Shown here: positions 8,537-16,855 of the stretch, one piece after another
Layout of the letters: each line of letters begins with the position of its first letter
How positions within the stretch are numbered: the first letter of the stretch is position 1
NCBI GenBank assembly: GCA_964489835.1
Contig: CAZBBC010000006.1
Coordinates: 1 to 64,000, forward strand
Reading direction: 5' to 3'
Origin: CAZBBC01 sp964489835
GTDB lineage: Bacteria; Calditrichota; Calditrichia; JAJRVZ01
Length of the DNA: 64,000 bases
Notes under the pieces: generated by a model
The model's input: only the letters and a program-made list of their open reading frames with translations
The model's database searches: none
Told to the model about the DNA's origin: nothing
Program-made: the position numbers and the translations under genes

Positions 8537-9366
8537 AAATGTTTCTCCCTGGTATTGGTTAGAAAGTTATAAATATGCGCCTGAAAAATTGAGGGTTTTT
8601 CAAAGTGCATATTGTGCCCCGAACTTTTCACGATCTGTAATTCAGCATTGGGGTTTGTTTGTTTCATTTCTGACATAATTTCACAAAATTTACGGTCAAA
8701 TTCACCCGCCAGCAAAAGTATCGGCCCATCTATGGATTTCCATTCTTTCCATAAAGACGGTTGATTTCCGGTGCTCATCATGCGCAGGGCTATGGCCAGT
8801 TCCCGCGGATTGTTGAGCATCTTGCCTGAGATCAATGATGGGTATTTTACATTCTTACGTAATGAATCAAAAATTGATTGTCCGTACCAGTCCCTTAAAA
8901 AATCTCCTAAGGGGATTTGCTCCAGACGATTTGCTAATTGTTCATCGTTCCGGATCCGTTCCATCCGCTTCTTTTTTGTTTTTAATCCCGGTGAAGCTGA
9001 TTCCAATATTACTTTTTGCCACAGATTACGAAAATGAACGGAAAGGAATAAAGCAAACCTTCCGCCCATGGAGTATCCGGTCAAATGCGATGCAAAAATA
9101 CCGGTATTTTTTAAATATTTAACAAAAATCGAGGCAAAATATTCCATGGTATACAAATCAGAGTTCCCATCAATTTTTGTCCCACCATGGCCCGGTAGAT
9201 CCGGAGCAATGCAATAATAGTCGACCGATAGATTTTTGATAACTTCCTGCCAATCGAGTCCGGATCCTAAAAATCCGTGCAGAAATATTATACAGGGTTG
9301 GGCAGGATCTCCTGCGGTGTAGTAATGAAGATGGTATTCCCGGTAATGCCAGTAGTTACTTTTCAA
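8533..9366 (-). CDS. menH: 2-Succinyl-6-hydroxy-2,4-cyclohexadiene-1-carboxylate synthase
   Basis: A 277-residue alpha/beta hydrolase that eliminates pyruvate from SEPHCHC. The HGFLGSGLDW oxyanion loop, the nucleophile elbow GYSMGG (~95-100), the acid in AGEFDRKF (~217) and the His in SSGHNMHFEKP (~250) form the triad in the expected order. It overlaps menD by 11 bases at the start and menB by 4 at the end, so the three are translated as a block. Alone it would only be called a hydrolase; the position between menD and menB supports MenH. Confidence 0.92.
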   Translation of the reverse strand: MKSNYWHYREYHLHYYTAGDPAQPCIIFLHGFLGSGLDWQEVIKNLSVDYYCIAPDLPGHGGTKIDGNSDLYTMEYFASIFVKYLKNTGIFASHLTGYSMGGRFALFLSVHFRNLWQKVILESASPGLKTKKKRMERIRNDEQLANRLEQIPLGDFLRDWYGQSIFDSLRKNVKYPSLISGKMLNNPRELAIALRMMSTGNQPSLWKEWKSIDGPILLLAGEFDRKFCEIMSEMKQTNPNAELQIVKSSGHNMHFEKPSIFQAHIYNFLTNTREKHL

Positions 9367-11113
9367 GTATCGATTTTATTTTTTTTTGAATTTCCTGGTG
9401 TAAATTAAAATTTTCTTGCCGGTCTGTATGAATTTCTATCAACGAAGATTTTTTGTCTGACATACATTTTTTATACGTGGTAACGAAATCCTGATTGGTT
9501 AAGGGTCGATAATATTTTAGATTGAACATGGCAGATACCTGCTTAAAATCATGCGTATGGGGAGTTCCAAAATACTTTTCGAACACATGTTTAAAACCGG
9601 CCACCGGGAGAAATGAAAAGATTCCACCGCCGTGATTGTTAATGACAATAATAATCATGGTGTTAGCGGACTTATTTACCAGCGATAATGAGTTCAGATC
9701 ATGAATCAATGCCAAATCACCCAGGACAACGGTCGTTGATTTCTGTAATCCTTTGGCAAAGCCTGAGGCTGAAGCCAACGTACCATCAATCCCACTGGCT
9801 CCCCTGTTGGAAGCGATATTTGATGACAAATTAATTAATCCGGCATAGATATCAAAATCCCGGACCGGCATACTACTGGCCAGAAATAAACCATGATCCC
9901 TACCCAGATTCCGGGCTACCAATGACGGCAGAGAAACTTCCGTAACCGCTGAATTCATGGCCGTATAATCTTCGACCACTTTTTTTATTTTGTTATTATC
10001 ACCGCTCAACCGATAATGCCATTTTTTATCAGTATTTCCGGTCACACCGATACTTAGCGAATTACAAAATATTTCTATACTGCTTCTGAAACGCTGGGTT
10101 ATTAAATGACCGGGATCATACCTTTCATCATTGTCTGCGATGTGAATATATTCCTGAGGTGAAAATTTTTCAATGTAACCCAAATATCTCTTAGAGGTTA
10201 AGGAGCGACCCACATGCAAAATTACTTTTGGCCTTAGATATTTCTTATTTTTTTCAGACAAAAGCCAGGAATCAAAATATTCAATGAAGGCGATTGAATC
10301 GTTTTTTCTTCGAATACCGGAGGTAATATCAGCAAAAACCGGCCAGTGGAGCCTGGATGCCAGTGCTGTAACAGATTGTCTGGCATTATCCCCGGGAATC
10401 TGTCCGACGACCAATAGTCCCCGTCTGGTTTCATTTATCCGGTGTATCAATCGCTGTAAATCGGAATTATCCGGTCGCTGATATGCTTTTTTATGACTGG
10501 TGAAGGGTGATCCGGATTTTTCCCATCTTTTTATTTTGTTACGATAACTTTTTGAGAATTTCTTTTCCGTAGGCTCCAAAGGTTCCCGAAACATACAATT
10601 TAAATGTACCGGACCGGCGGGTGTCTTGGTGGCGCGATTTACAGCTTGATCAACCGTTGTCAGGACCGCTTCCGGTGAAATATTTATATCCGGACAGGGC
10701 ATATCAAATTGCCATTTCACATAATCAGAAAACATTTTAACCTGATCAATGGTCTGATTTGCTCCTGATTCCCTGAGTTCAGGCGGGCGATCTGCGGTTA
10801 GAATAATTAAAGAAATATGTGATAGCCAGGATTCAACAATTGCTGGAAAGAAATTTGCTGCCGCTGTTCCGGAAGTGCTGATAATCACCGCCGGTTTGCC
10901 AGTGGCACGTCCATAGCCGAGAGCATAAAAAGCAGCCCCTCGTTCATCGATGCAGATGATCTTTTCAGCCAAAGGGTTTTCCGCTGCGGCTATGGTCAGA
11001 GGTGTGGATCGCGAACCGGGAGATATACAAAAACAGGTGATACCATTCCTTACCAATTCATCAATAAGCAGATATCCCCAAAAACTGTTGATGTTTTTCG
11101 AACGACTTTCCAT
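9356..11113 (-). CDS. menD: 2-Succinyl-5-enolpyruvyl-6-hydroxy-3-cyclohexene-1-carboxylate synthase
   Basis: A thiamine-diphosphate enzyme of about 585 residues that joins isochorismate and 2-oxoglutarate. The N-terminal ISPGSRSTPLTIAA and catalytic-Glu segment CIDERGAAFYALGYGRATGKP are canonical. The ThDP motif starts at GDLALIHDLNSL and ends with NNHGGGIFSFLP. I take the ATG at 11113, preceded by GGGAG three bases away. An open frame extends 27 codons further into menF but has no family similarity. Even so, the start lies 53 bases inside menF, a long overlap. Confidence 0.94.
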   Translation of the reverse strand: MESRSKNINSFWGYLLIDELVRNGITCFCISPGSRSTPLTIAAAENPLAEKIICIDERGAAFYALGYGRATGKPAVIISTSGTAAANFFPAIVESWLSHISLIILTADRPPELRESGANQTIDQVKMFSDYVKWQFDMPCPDINISPEAVLTTVDQAVNRATKTPAGPVHLNCMFREPLEPTEKKFSKSYRNKIKRWEKSGSPFTSHKKAYQRPDNSDLQRLIHRINETRRGLLVVGQIPGDNARQSVTALASRLHWPVFADITSGIRRKNDSIAFIEYFDSWLLSEKNKKYLRPKVILHVGRSLTSKRYLGYIEKFSPQEYIHIADNDERYDPGHLITQRFRSSIEIFCNSLSIGVTGNTDKKWHYRLSGDNNKIKKVVEDYTAMNSAVTEVSLPSLVARNLGRDHGLFLASSMPVRDFDIYAGLINLSSNIASNRGASGIDGTLASASGFAKGLQKSTTVVLGDLALIHDLNSLSLVNKSANTMIIIVINNHGGGIFSFLPVAGFKHVFEKYFGTPHTHDFKQVSAMFNLKYYRPLTNQDFVTTYKKCMSDKKSSLIEIHTDRQENFNLHQEIQKKIKSILEK

Positions 11114-12485
11114 CAACTCCCAATACTTTCTTATAGTGAGAAATTTTATTATCCAGTTCTTCCCATTCCGTTTCCGGGGAAGATCCCTCGACAATTCCCG
11201 CTCCCGAGTATAGAATCAGTTTATTATTAATTATCAATGCAGATCTGATGGCCACTGCAAATATCGCTGAATTGGCAGCTGTCCAACCAATGGGTGCCGC
11301 ATACCAGCCCCTGTTAAATGGCTCCGCTGTCTTAAGGATGGGCAAAATAGATTTATCCGGATAGCCGCCCACTGCCGGTGTCGGATGAAGTGCCTCTAAA
11401 ATATCACCATCGGTGACCCCCGGTCTCAATGAACCATTGAAAGGAATATATAAATGTTGCAGTTGTGAAAGTTTCAGTACACTTACATTATCATCTGCTT
11501 CCAGATGTTGGCAAAGCCGGCCTAAATTTCTATCCAGACTTCTGGTCACATAATTATGTTCACGTAGTTCTTTCTCGCTGGTCAGTAATTCATTTGCCAG
11601 GATATGATCCTCTTCCGGATTATTCCCACGGGGGCGTGTGCCGGCAACCGCTTCACTAATAATTTCCCCGCCTTCCCGCCGGTAGAGTATTTCCGGTGTG
11701 GTTCCGATAAAGATCATCCCTGACTGTGGTTGAAAACCAAAACTGACGGTATGATGATTACTGTTTCTGAGGACTGATAAAAGATAAAAGGGATCCGGTG
11801 GAGACATAAGATCAACTTCAACCTTACGGGCCAGAACGATTTTTTCGTACTCATCATTACGGATGTGGCGGAGGGCTGAAGTGATCATCTCCTGCCACTT
11901 TTCCTTATCCGGGAGATTAATAATACTTGATATCTCCGGTATTTCGGTCGCTGGTGTAAATTTTTTAAAAGATATTCGTTCCAGATCGCGGGCCAATTGG
12001 ATTATATTATTATCGTCCGGATGAATCAGAGTGCAAATAAATAAATCATCCCCCCCATTTCTGACGATCTCAAAACGCGGCAATATGAATTGATAAGCGC
12101 CAAACGCCTGCCATTCATCCTCCAGACCGGTATCTTTATAAAAGGAAAATCCACCATAATAGCGACATTTGGAACAATTATCGGATGTATATTTCAGGAT
12201 TCTCTGTATAACCGAAGAATATCTGGAAACATTAGGACCGGAAACGATATCCGCAGCACCAATACCGGCAACTTCCAGGTTTTCTTGTTTATCATACCAA
12301 TAGATTTTTTGTTCAAAAGATTGATTACTCAGCCAGGCCAGTAGATCTGTCTGGGCAATAGGTAGCGCTAACCGAAAGACTTCCGGGAATTTTTTGCCTT
12401 CGGAAAGTGCCGCATTCAGATATCCTAAAATTGCATTTTTGATCTGGTCTATGTTTACTTTTTTATTACTAATCAATTCGAACAT
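11061..12485 (-). CDS. menF: Isochorismate synthase
   Basis: A 474-residue chorismate-binding (MST-family) enzyme that converts chorismate to isochorismate, the first committed step. Family blocks in the C-terminal half are KIVLARKVEV, GTTPEILYRREGGEIISEAVAGTRPRG (here given in overlapping pieces: GTTPEILYRREGG and SEAVAGTRPRG), the HPTPAVGGYP loop, and WYAAPIGW...AVAIRSALI. The N-terminal ~190 residues are divergent, as is usual in this family. An EntC/salicylate role is less likely because the full men set follows. The gap to menG is 35 bases. Confidence 0.93.
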   Translation of the reverse strand: MFELISNKKVNIDQIKNAILGYLNAALSEGKKFPEVFRLALPIAQTDLLAWLSNQSFEQKIYWYDKQENLEVAGIGAADIVSGPNVSRYSSVIQRILKYTSDNCSKCRYYGGFSFYKDTGLEDEWQAFGAYQFILPRFEIVRNGGDDLFICTLIHPDDNNIIQLARDLERISFKKFTPATEIPEISSIINLPDKEKWQEMITSALRHIRNDEYEKIVLARKVEVDLMSPPDPFYLLSVLRNSNHHTVSFGFQPQSGMIFIGTTPEILYRREGGEIISEAVAGTRPRGNNPEEDHILANELLTSEKELREHNYVTRSLDRNLGRLCQHLEADDNVSVLKLSQLQHLYIPFNGSLRPGVTDGDILEALHPTPAVGGYPDKSILPILKTAEPFNRGWYAAPIGWTAANSAIFAVAIRSALIINNKLILYSGAGIVEGSSPETEWEELDNKISHYKKVLGVDGKSFEKHQQFLGISAY

Positions 12486-12520
12486 TAATATAAAAACCTT
12501 TTTATCCGTTTGTCTGTTAT

Positions 12521-13258
12521 TTACATTTGCCGGGGTTTATCACCATGATATATTGTCACAATTCCAAATGTTTGCGGATACATCGACACCTTTTTAAATC
12601 CTGCCAATGTAAGCAAGTTACAAAACTTGTCACCATAGGGAAATGTTTCGACCGTTTTATTTAAATAGCGATAAGCATACTCATCTCCTGATATTAAAGA
12701 ACCGATTTGTGGTAAAAGATATCTGAAATAAAACAAATAGATCCGCCGCATGAATCGGTTCTCAGGAATTGAAAATTCAAGAATTATAACTCTGCCTTCC
12801 GGTTTTAATACACGGTACATCTCTGAAATCGACTGTTTCACATCGGTTACGTTGCGAATACCAAAAGCGATCGTAACCGTATCAAATGTATTATCCCGGT
12901 ATTCGATGTTTTCCACATCTCCTTCCTCCAGAATAATACAGTTATCCAGCTGCTGCTTTCTGATCTTTTCCCTGCCCACAGTAAGCATCTCCGCAGCAAG
13001 ATCAATACCCACTGCTTTTTCTATTTTGTCGCTGCTCTTCATCAGATAGAGTAACTGATCCCCCGTGCCCGTCGCCAGATCCAAAAGGTATTGACCGGAT
13101 CTTCCTGGAAGAAACGTCCCCACTTTTTTCCGCCAGAAGATATCCTGGCCAAGAGAAAGGATATGGTTGAGCAGATCATAACGTTTAGCAATCCGGTCAA
13201 ACATACACGAAACCCCAGCACGGGGAGGCTGACTATCAGTTTTTATCAATAGATCCAT
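12521..13258 (-). CDS. menG: Demethylmenaquinone methyltransferase
   Basis: A 245-residue class I SAM methyltransferase of the UbiE/MenG family, which adds the final ring methyl. It has FDRIAKRYDLLNHILSLGQD at the N-terminus, SAM motif I LDLATGTGDQ (~60-69), the signature DTVTIAFGIRNVTD (~125) and GRVIILEFS. It is the first gene of the men operon although it acts last, a common arrangement. Without ubiquinone genes here the symbol menG (rather than ubiE) is appropriate. The upstream 234 bases contain no recognisable promoter or repeat. Confidence 0.95.
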   Translation of the reverse strand: MDLLIKTDSQPPRAGVSCMFDRIAKRYDLLNHILSLGQDIFWRKKVGTFLPGRSGQYLLDLATGTGDQLLYLMKSSDKIEKAVGIDLAAEMLTVGREKIRKQQLDNCIILEEGDVENIEYRDNTFDTVTIAFGIRNVTDVKQSISEMYRVLKPEGRVIILEFSIPENRFMRRIYLFYFRYLLPQIGSLISGDEYAYRYLNKTVETFPYGDKFCNLLTLAGFKKVSMYPQTFGIVTIYHGDKPRQM

Positions 13259-13492
13259 TGACCTCCATTCTCAAGCACCGGTACTCATAAACAAATTTAA
13301 AGAAAAATATATTACTCTCATATACCCAAATAAACCCGGTACTACCCGGGATCCACCTGCCAGAGCATAAATTGGAATTTAGTTAATAAATATAATGCCT
13401 TCAATCTTTTTTAATGCCTATATATACTCCTGGTTTGAAACAACGAGGGTACAGAGAATATTCCGTAACGGCCCGGCCACCTCTGTGGACAT

Positions 13493-14932
13493 TTATAGAA
13501 GATCAAGATCACAGGCCCCGCAATTATCCTGATAATTCAGACCAAAATATCGATGTATAAAAGCCTTTCGGCAGTTCTCTTCTTTGGTGTACAAAACCAT
13601 CTGATAAAGTTTTTCCTGTTCCCGTTTCAATTTTATATCCAGGTAGTCCTGAGAGGACAATGATTCCACCAATTCACCCGAGAGTCTCAGATTTTTTGAT
13701 TCCACTCCCCCCTCGATCACTCCATACCGTTCAAGAATTCCTAACGCCGTTTCCAGGCGAAAATCTTTACTGTTCTTAAAAGTCAGCTGTTCCCTTAAAA
13801 ACTCTATTCCTTCCGCGTTTACCCGCTCTACCTGATCATAGAGTAATTTATACAACCGGTCATAATAACCGACCGAAGGATTATTCCATTTGATAAATTC
13901 CAGCTGAATATTCAAATCCTGCTCATCGTAGAGCAGTGTACATATAGACCTCTTATTATCACGACCGGCGCGTCCAATTTCCTGGTAATATGCTTCCAGA
14001 CTGGCAGGGATTTGTGTATGAATAACGAAACGAATATTATTTTTATCAATGCCCATCCCGAAAGCATTGGTGGCCAGCACAATATTATTTTCGCCATTCA
14101 TAAATTTATTTTGAATATTTTTTCTTTCCGCACTGCTAAGATCACCATGATACTTTAAAAACCTTAGCTGCTCCTTCCTGAGAAGCTCTGACATTCGATT
14201 CAGATCTTTGATCAGAACAAAATAAACGATCCCATTACCAGGATTTTCTGCGATAATTTTCAAAATATGTCTCAATTTTTCTTCTTCACCCCAGACCGGG
14301 TGACAGTCCAGAAATAGATTCGCCCGTTCAATACCCTCATGGTAAATATTTACATCTTCTTTGGTCAGACCGAGCTGATCAATGATATCTTCCTGGACCT
14401 TCGGAGTAGCCGTAGCGGTCAAGGCAATGGTTGTCGGATCTCCCATTACCTGACGAAATTCTCTAATTCGCGTATAATCCGGACGGAAATCATGACCCCA
14501 TTCACTGATACAATGCGCCTCATCTACTGCCAGTAAAGTAATTTCACGTTTCTGTAAAACTTCGATAAACTCAGACTTCCTGAAACGTTCCGGTGTAACA
14601 TAGAGTAATTTGTATTGTCCGTCAGATATTTTTTGATACCGGCTCTCCCTCTCCGATCGAATAAGTGATGAATTAATGAATACCGCATCAATTCCCCTTG
14701 CAACAAGTCCATCAACCTGATCCTTCATCAGGGCAATTAATGGTGAGATAACAACCGTTAATCCATTGAAGATTAAAGCGGGTATTTGATAGGTGAGTGA
14801 TTTTCCTGAACCAGTGGGCATGATGACAAGAGAATGTTTGCCCTCCAAAGTGCGCCGAATGATCTGCTCCTGCGGTGGCCGGAAAGAATCAAAACCAAAA
14901 AACTGGTGTAAAATTTTGTGAGGTTTATTCAT
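13493..14932 (-). CDS. recQ: RecQ-family ATP-dependent DNA helicase, short form
   Basis: A superfamily 2 3'-5' helicase of 479 residues. Walker A is PTGSGKSLTYQIP (~40), motif II AVDEAHCISEWGHDFRPDY (~135) and motif VI QEIGRAGRD (~325). The start is the ATG at 14932 (MNKPHKILHQFF matches RecQ N-termini). The frame stays open 40 codons further, but that part is translated repeat DNA. The protein ends right after CRKAF...NCGACDLDLL, so three of the four zinc Cys are present, Asp stands where the fourth is usual, and the winged-helix and HRDC domains are missing. It may be a natural short RecQ or a C-terminal truncation. Confidence 0.9.
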   Translation of the reverse strand: MNKPHKILHQFFGFDSFRPPQEQIIRRTLEGKHSLVIMPTGSGKSLTYQIPALIFNGLTVVISPLIALMKDQVDGLVARGIDAVFINSSLIRSERESRYQKISDGQYKLLYVTPERFRKSEFIEVLQKREITLLAVDEAHCISEWGHDFRPDYTRIREFRQVMGDPTTIALTATATPKVQEDIIDQLGLTKEDVNIYHEGIERANLFLDCHPVWGEEEKLRHILKIIAENPGNGIVYFVLIKDLNRMSELLRKEQLRFLKYHGDLSSAERKNIQNKFMNGENNIVLATNAFGMGIDKNNIRFVIHTQIPASLEAYYQEIGRAGRDNKRSICTLLYDEQDLNIQLEFIKWNNPSVGYYDRLYKLLYDQVERVNAEGIEFLREQLTFKNSKDFRLETALGILERYGVIEGGVESKNLRLSGELVESLSSQDYLDIKLKREQEKLYQMVLYTKEENCRKAFIHRYFGLNYQDNCGACDLDLL

Positions 14933-15122
14933 AGCACAGCCGTTGTTTGCAAACAAAGAAAAAAAATAGTCCACAGATTTTTCGTCACAGCTGGATCCCG
15001 TCATAGCCACGTCTGCGCCGGGCAGGCCGGGCAAGCAGGCGTTGACTGACACGGATTTTAATTAAAAATTGTTTTTTTTGAGTTTTAATCCGTGTCCGGC
15101 TGCGCCGGATAATCCGTGGATA
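14933..15122 (-). repeat. Mosaic repeat element D, copy 1, GC-rich core at 14993-15042
   Basis: A 50-bp core that starts GGATCCCGTCATAGCC and ends CAAGCAGGCGT is far more GC-rich than its surroundings. It recurs at 34165-34214 and, inverted, at 52502-52551. Flanking modules shared with those copies include GTGGACTATTTTTTTTCTTT and an AATCCGTG-type stretch at 15087-15121. Read on the minus strand, the element ends at the ATG of recQ, so it forms that gene's leader. Confidence 0.8.
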
Positions 15123-15303
15123 AAAGTTTTTAAAATTTTTGCTAATCGCCCAGGCGATCCGCCGGTGTTGTCCGGTTTACTGGATTTATTTAATCAAATG
15201 ATTAAGATAACCAAATCTTCAGATCATACCTAATTTAATACAAGTTCCAATTTTTATCTAACATGAATTCTTAACCACAGAAAGCGCATAACCTAATAAT
15301 CGT

Positions 15304-15370
15304 ATCCTCGTAGAGGATAAATTATTGTAATAAAACATGCTTAAACCATTTCCCCATCCTCGTAGAGGAT
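15304..15370. repeat. Twin short hairpins in the recQ-acyltransferase gap
   Basis: The hairpin ATCCTCGTAGAGGAT occurs at 15304-15318 and again at 15356-15370. Each copy is followed by a similar ATTATTG stretch. I see no gene in the 573-base gap 15053-15625; besides these and element C it holds a TTCGTGAAATTCGTGG-type motif near 15578. Confidence 0.7.
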
Positions 15371-15427
15371 GCATTATTGGTAGTATATACGATAGGATAT
15401 CATTTAGAAGAAATCTTGTATTATCTT

Positions 15428-15532
15428 TTGTTTTCATGAAAAAAATTCCCCCTCTCTTTTCAAGAGAGGGGGAAAGGGGGAGAGTTTTTTGTCCAAGCAA
15501 AATGTAAATATAGTGTTACCCATGTCATCAAA
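15428..15532 (-). repeat. Element C, second copy (inverted)
   Basis: Contains the hairpin CCCCCTCTCTT / AAGAGAGGGGG at 15448-15472. On the minus strand it matches 1378-1476 almost throughout, including GGTAACACTATATT and the GGACAAAAA stretch. Confidence 0.7.
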
Positions 15533-15625
15533 CGCCTAAGCCAATACTAAATTTCTGGAAATATAGATTAAGATTCTAAATTCGTGAAATTCGTGGATAA
15601 AATTCTACTTCGAATCCTTATCGAA

Positions 15626-16252
15626 CTACCCTTCCCTAATTACCCTGGCTGGTGATCCACCGGCGATCACTTCCGGTGGTATCGATCGCATGACGGAACT
15701 TTTTGCCGTGATCGTTACTCCGTGCCCGATGGTAACACCCGCATGGATCTGGGTATCTCTTCCAATCCATACATTTTTTCCTATATAAACAGGTTTTGTG
15801 TCGTTCTCGGAAAATTCGCCGCTTCCTTTATACAATATATCGTAGATAGTAACATTGTCTCCGATAATTGTATTATCTTCAATGGTTACATTAAACTTCG
15901 AGAGAATTTTGACACCGTTCCCAATTTTCACATTATCCCCAATATGGATATAACCACGCCCATCTGTGTGTAACTGAACATTTTTTCCAAATCGGCTATT
16001 ATCACCAATTTTAATATTTTTTGATCCGGATATTTTTATTCTTCCTTCACATTTGATGGATGATCCGGTATCCTTTAATTTCATTCTCAATTGAGCACTG
16101 CACATAAACTTCACAACTGATTTAGCAAAACGTTTACCGGGTGCCAATAACGATTTTTCCTTCTCTTGTTTTTCGATCCGGGTATTTTCTTCACTTGCTC
16201 TTATATCTGTCTTTGTCATCTGGTCACCAGCTTTCAAGGTTAACGTATGCAT
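15626..16252 (-). CDS. Left-handed beta-helix (hexapeptide repeat) acyltransferase
   Basis: About 208 residues. From about residue 55 on, hexapeptide repeats dominate (IKIGDNSRFGKN, IHIGDNVKIGNG, VTIEDNTIIGDN, VYIGKNVWIGRD). It closes with the LacA/NodL/WbbJ-type TIGHGVTITAKSSVMRSIPPEVIAGGSPARVIRE. Such enzymes O-acetylate sugars with acetyl-CoA in surface-glycan assembly. The ATG at 16252 has AAAGGG five bases ahead. A longer frame reaches back into the STAS gene, but that start would overlap it by 62 bases without a better site. It follows the STAS gene by 22 bases, so it is co-transcribed and shares the sigma54-like promoter. Confidence 0.85.
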   Translation of the reverse strand: MHTLTLKAGDQMTKTDIRASEENTRIEKQEKEKSLLAPGKRFAKSVVKFMCSAQLRMKLKDTGSSIKCEGRIKISGSKNIKIGDNSRFGKNVQLHTDGRGYIHIGDNVKIGNGVKILSKFNVTIEDNTIIGDNVTIYDILYKGSGEFSENDTKPVYIGKNVWIGRDTQIHAGVTIGHGVTITAKSSVMRSIPPEVIAGGSPARVIREG

Positions 16253-16274
16253 TTTACCCTTTGTATATTGTTGA

Positions 16275-16595
16275 TTAATGGTAAAGGGTTTGGACTGCGG
16301 ACATCGGGAGTGTAATCGGAAGTTTCCATATCTCAATTTTCACAAACCCCCGTTTACCCGCAGAGATTAATTTCACACTGCCATCACTTTGTCTGAAACT
16401 GTGAATAAAGGCAGCAAGTAAAAGGAGACCTTGATTTTCCATGATAACCTTTTCCATATCAAGTATGATTTTGAATCGGTTTTCTTCCAGGAGTGTCCTC
16501 GTCCGTTTGATAATCTCCTTTACGGAGCTTCTATTCAATCGCCCTCTCAACTTTAGAAAAGTAATACTCTGAAAGTCTATTTCCTGAATTCTCAT
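16275..16595 (-). CDS. STAS-domain protein lacking the phosphoacceptor serine
   Basis: The 106 residues fit the SpoIIAA/RsbV-type STAS fold: FLKLRGRLNRSSVKEI as the first strand-helix unit and FKIILDMEKV as the central strand. Anti-anti-sigma factors then normally show a D-S-S/T-G loop; here it reads MENQGLLLLAAF, so Asn-Gln replaces the phosphorylated residue. Therefore it probably does not take part in a classic partner switch, or is constitutively active. An AGGAGGAT site precedes the ATG. It is first in a two-gene unit with a sugar acyltransferase, suggesting control of envelope glycan modification (inference). Confidence 0.75.
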   Translation of the reverse strand: MRIQEIDFQSITFLKLRGRLNRSSVKEIIKRTRTLLEENRFKIILDMEKVIMENQGLLLLAAFIHSFRQSDGSVKLISAGKRGFVKIEIWKLPITLPMSAVQTLYH

Positions 16596-16632
16596 TTTCT
16601 GATCCTCCTCTAACTTATCTACAAATTAAAGA

Positions 16633-16648
16633 TACATCTATCGTGCCA
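16633..16648 (-). promoter_or_regulatory. Putative sigma54 promoter of the STAS-acyltransferase unit
   Basis: On the minus strand the sequence TGGCACG-ATAG-ATGTA has a perfect -24 element. The -12 element has GT where GC is usual, at the correct 12-base distance. The predicted transcript would start near 16622, 27 bases before the ATG. The palindrome 100-140 bases upstream is where an enhancer-binding protein would sit. Confidence 0.5.
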
Positions 16649-16747
16649 ATAATCTTCACTCAGAATGATACACGACATAACATACTGTTTATTATGTTGT
16701 TAGGTATATAATGTTTAGAGGATAATAATCGGTTAGTCGGGTAATAT

Positions 16748-16786
16748 TTTATCTCAAAGTGAGACGGAGTCTCACTTTGAGATAAA
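16748..16786. promoter_or_regulatory. 39-bp perfect inverted repeat, candidate enhancer site
   Basis: Two 18-bp arms separated by GGA. Each arm itself contains the near-dyad TCTCA-CTT-TGAGA, so two operators lie back to back. A third related half (GTCTCACTATGAGGC) is at 17348-17362. The distance to the sigma54-like promoter (about -126 to -164) suits an NtrC-type activator. As an RNA it would be a strong hairpin without a T-tract. Confidence 0.55.
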
Positions 16787-16855
16787 TGATGAGATAATAA
16801 GTCAGGTTAAAAATAATCAGATATTGCTTTCCCTGTTTCGATCAATCCAGTATGC

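Noticed and set aside
11114..11194. 27 extra N-terminal codons of menD
   Set aside because: They lie wholly inside menF and lack family similarity; GGGAG precedes the later ATG.
14936..15052. 40 extra N-terminal codons of recQ
   Set aside because: They translate the mosaic repeat and have no RecQ similarity; the ATG at 14932 fits the family start.
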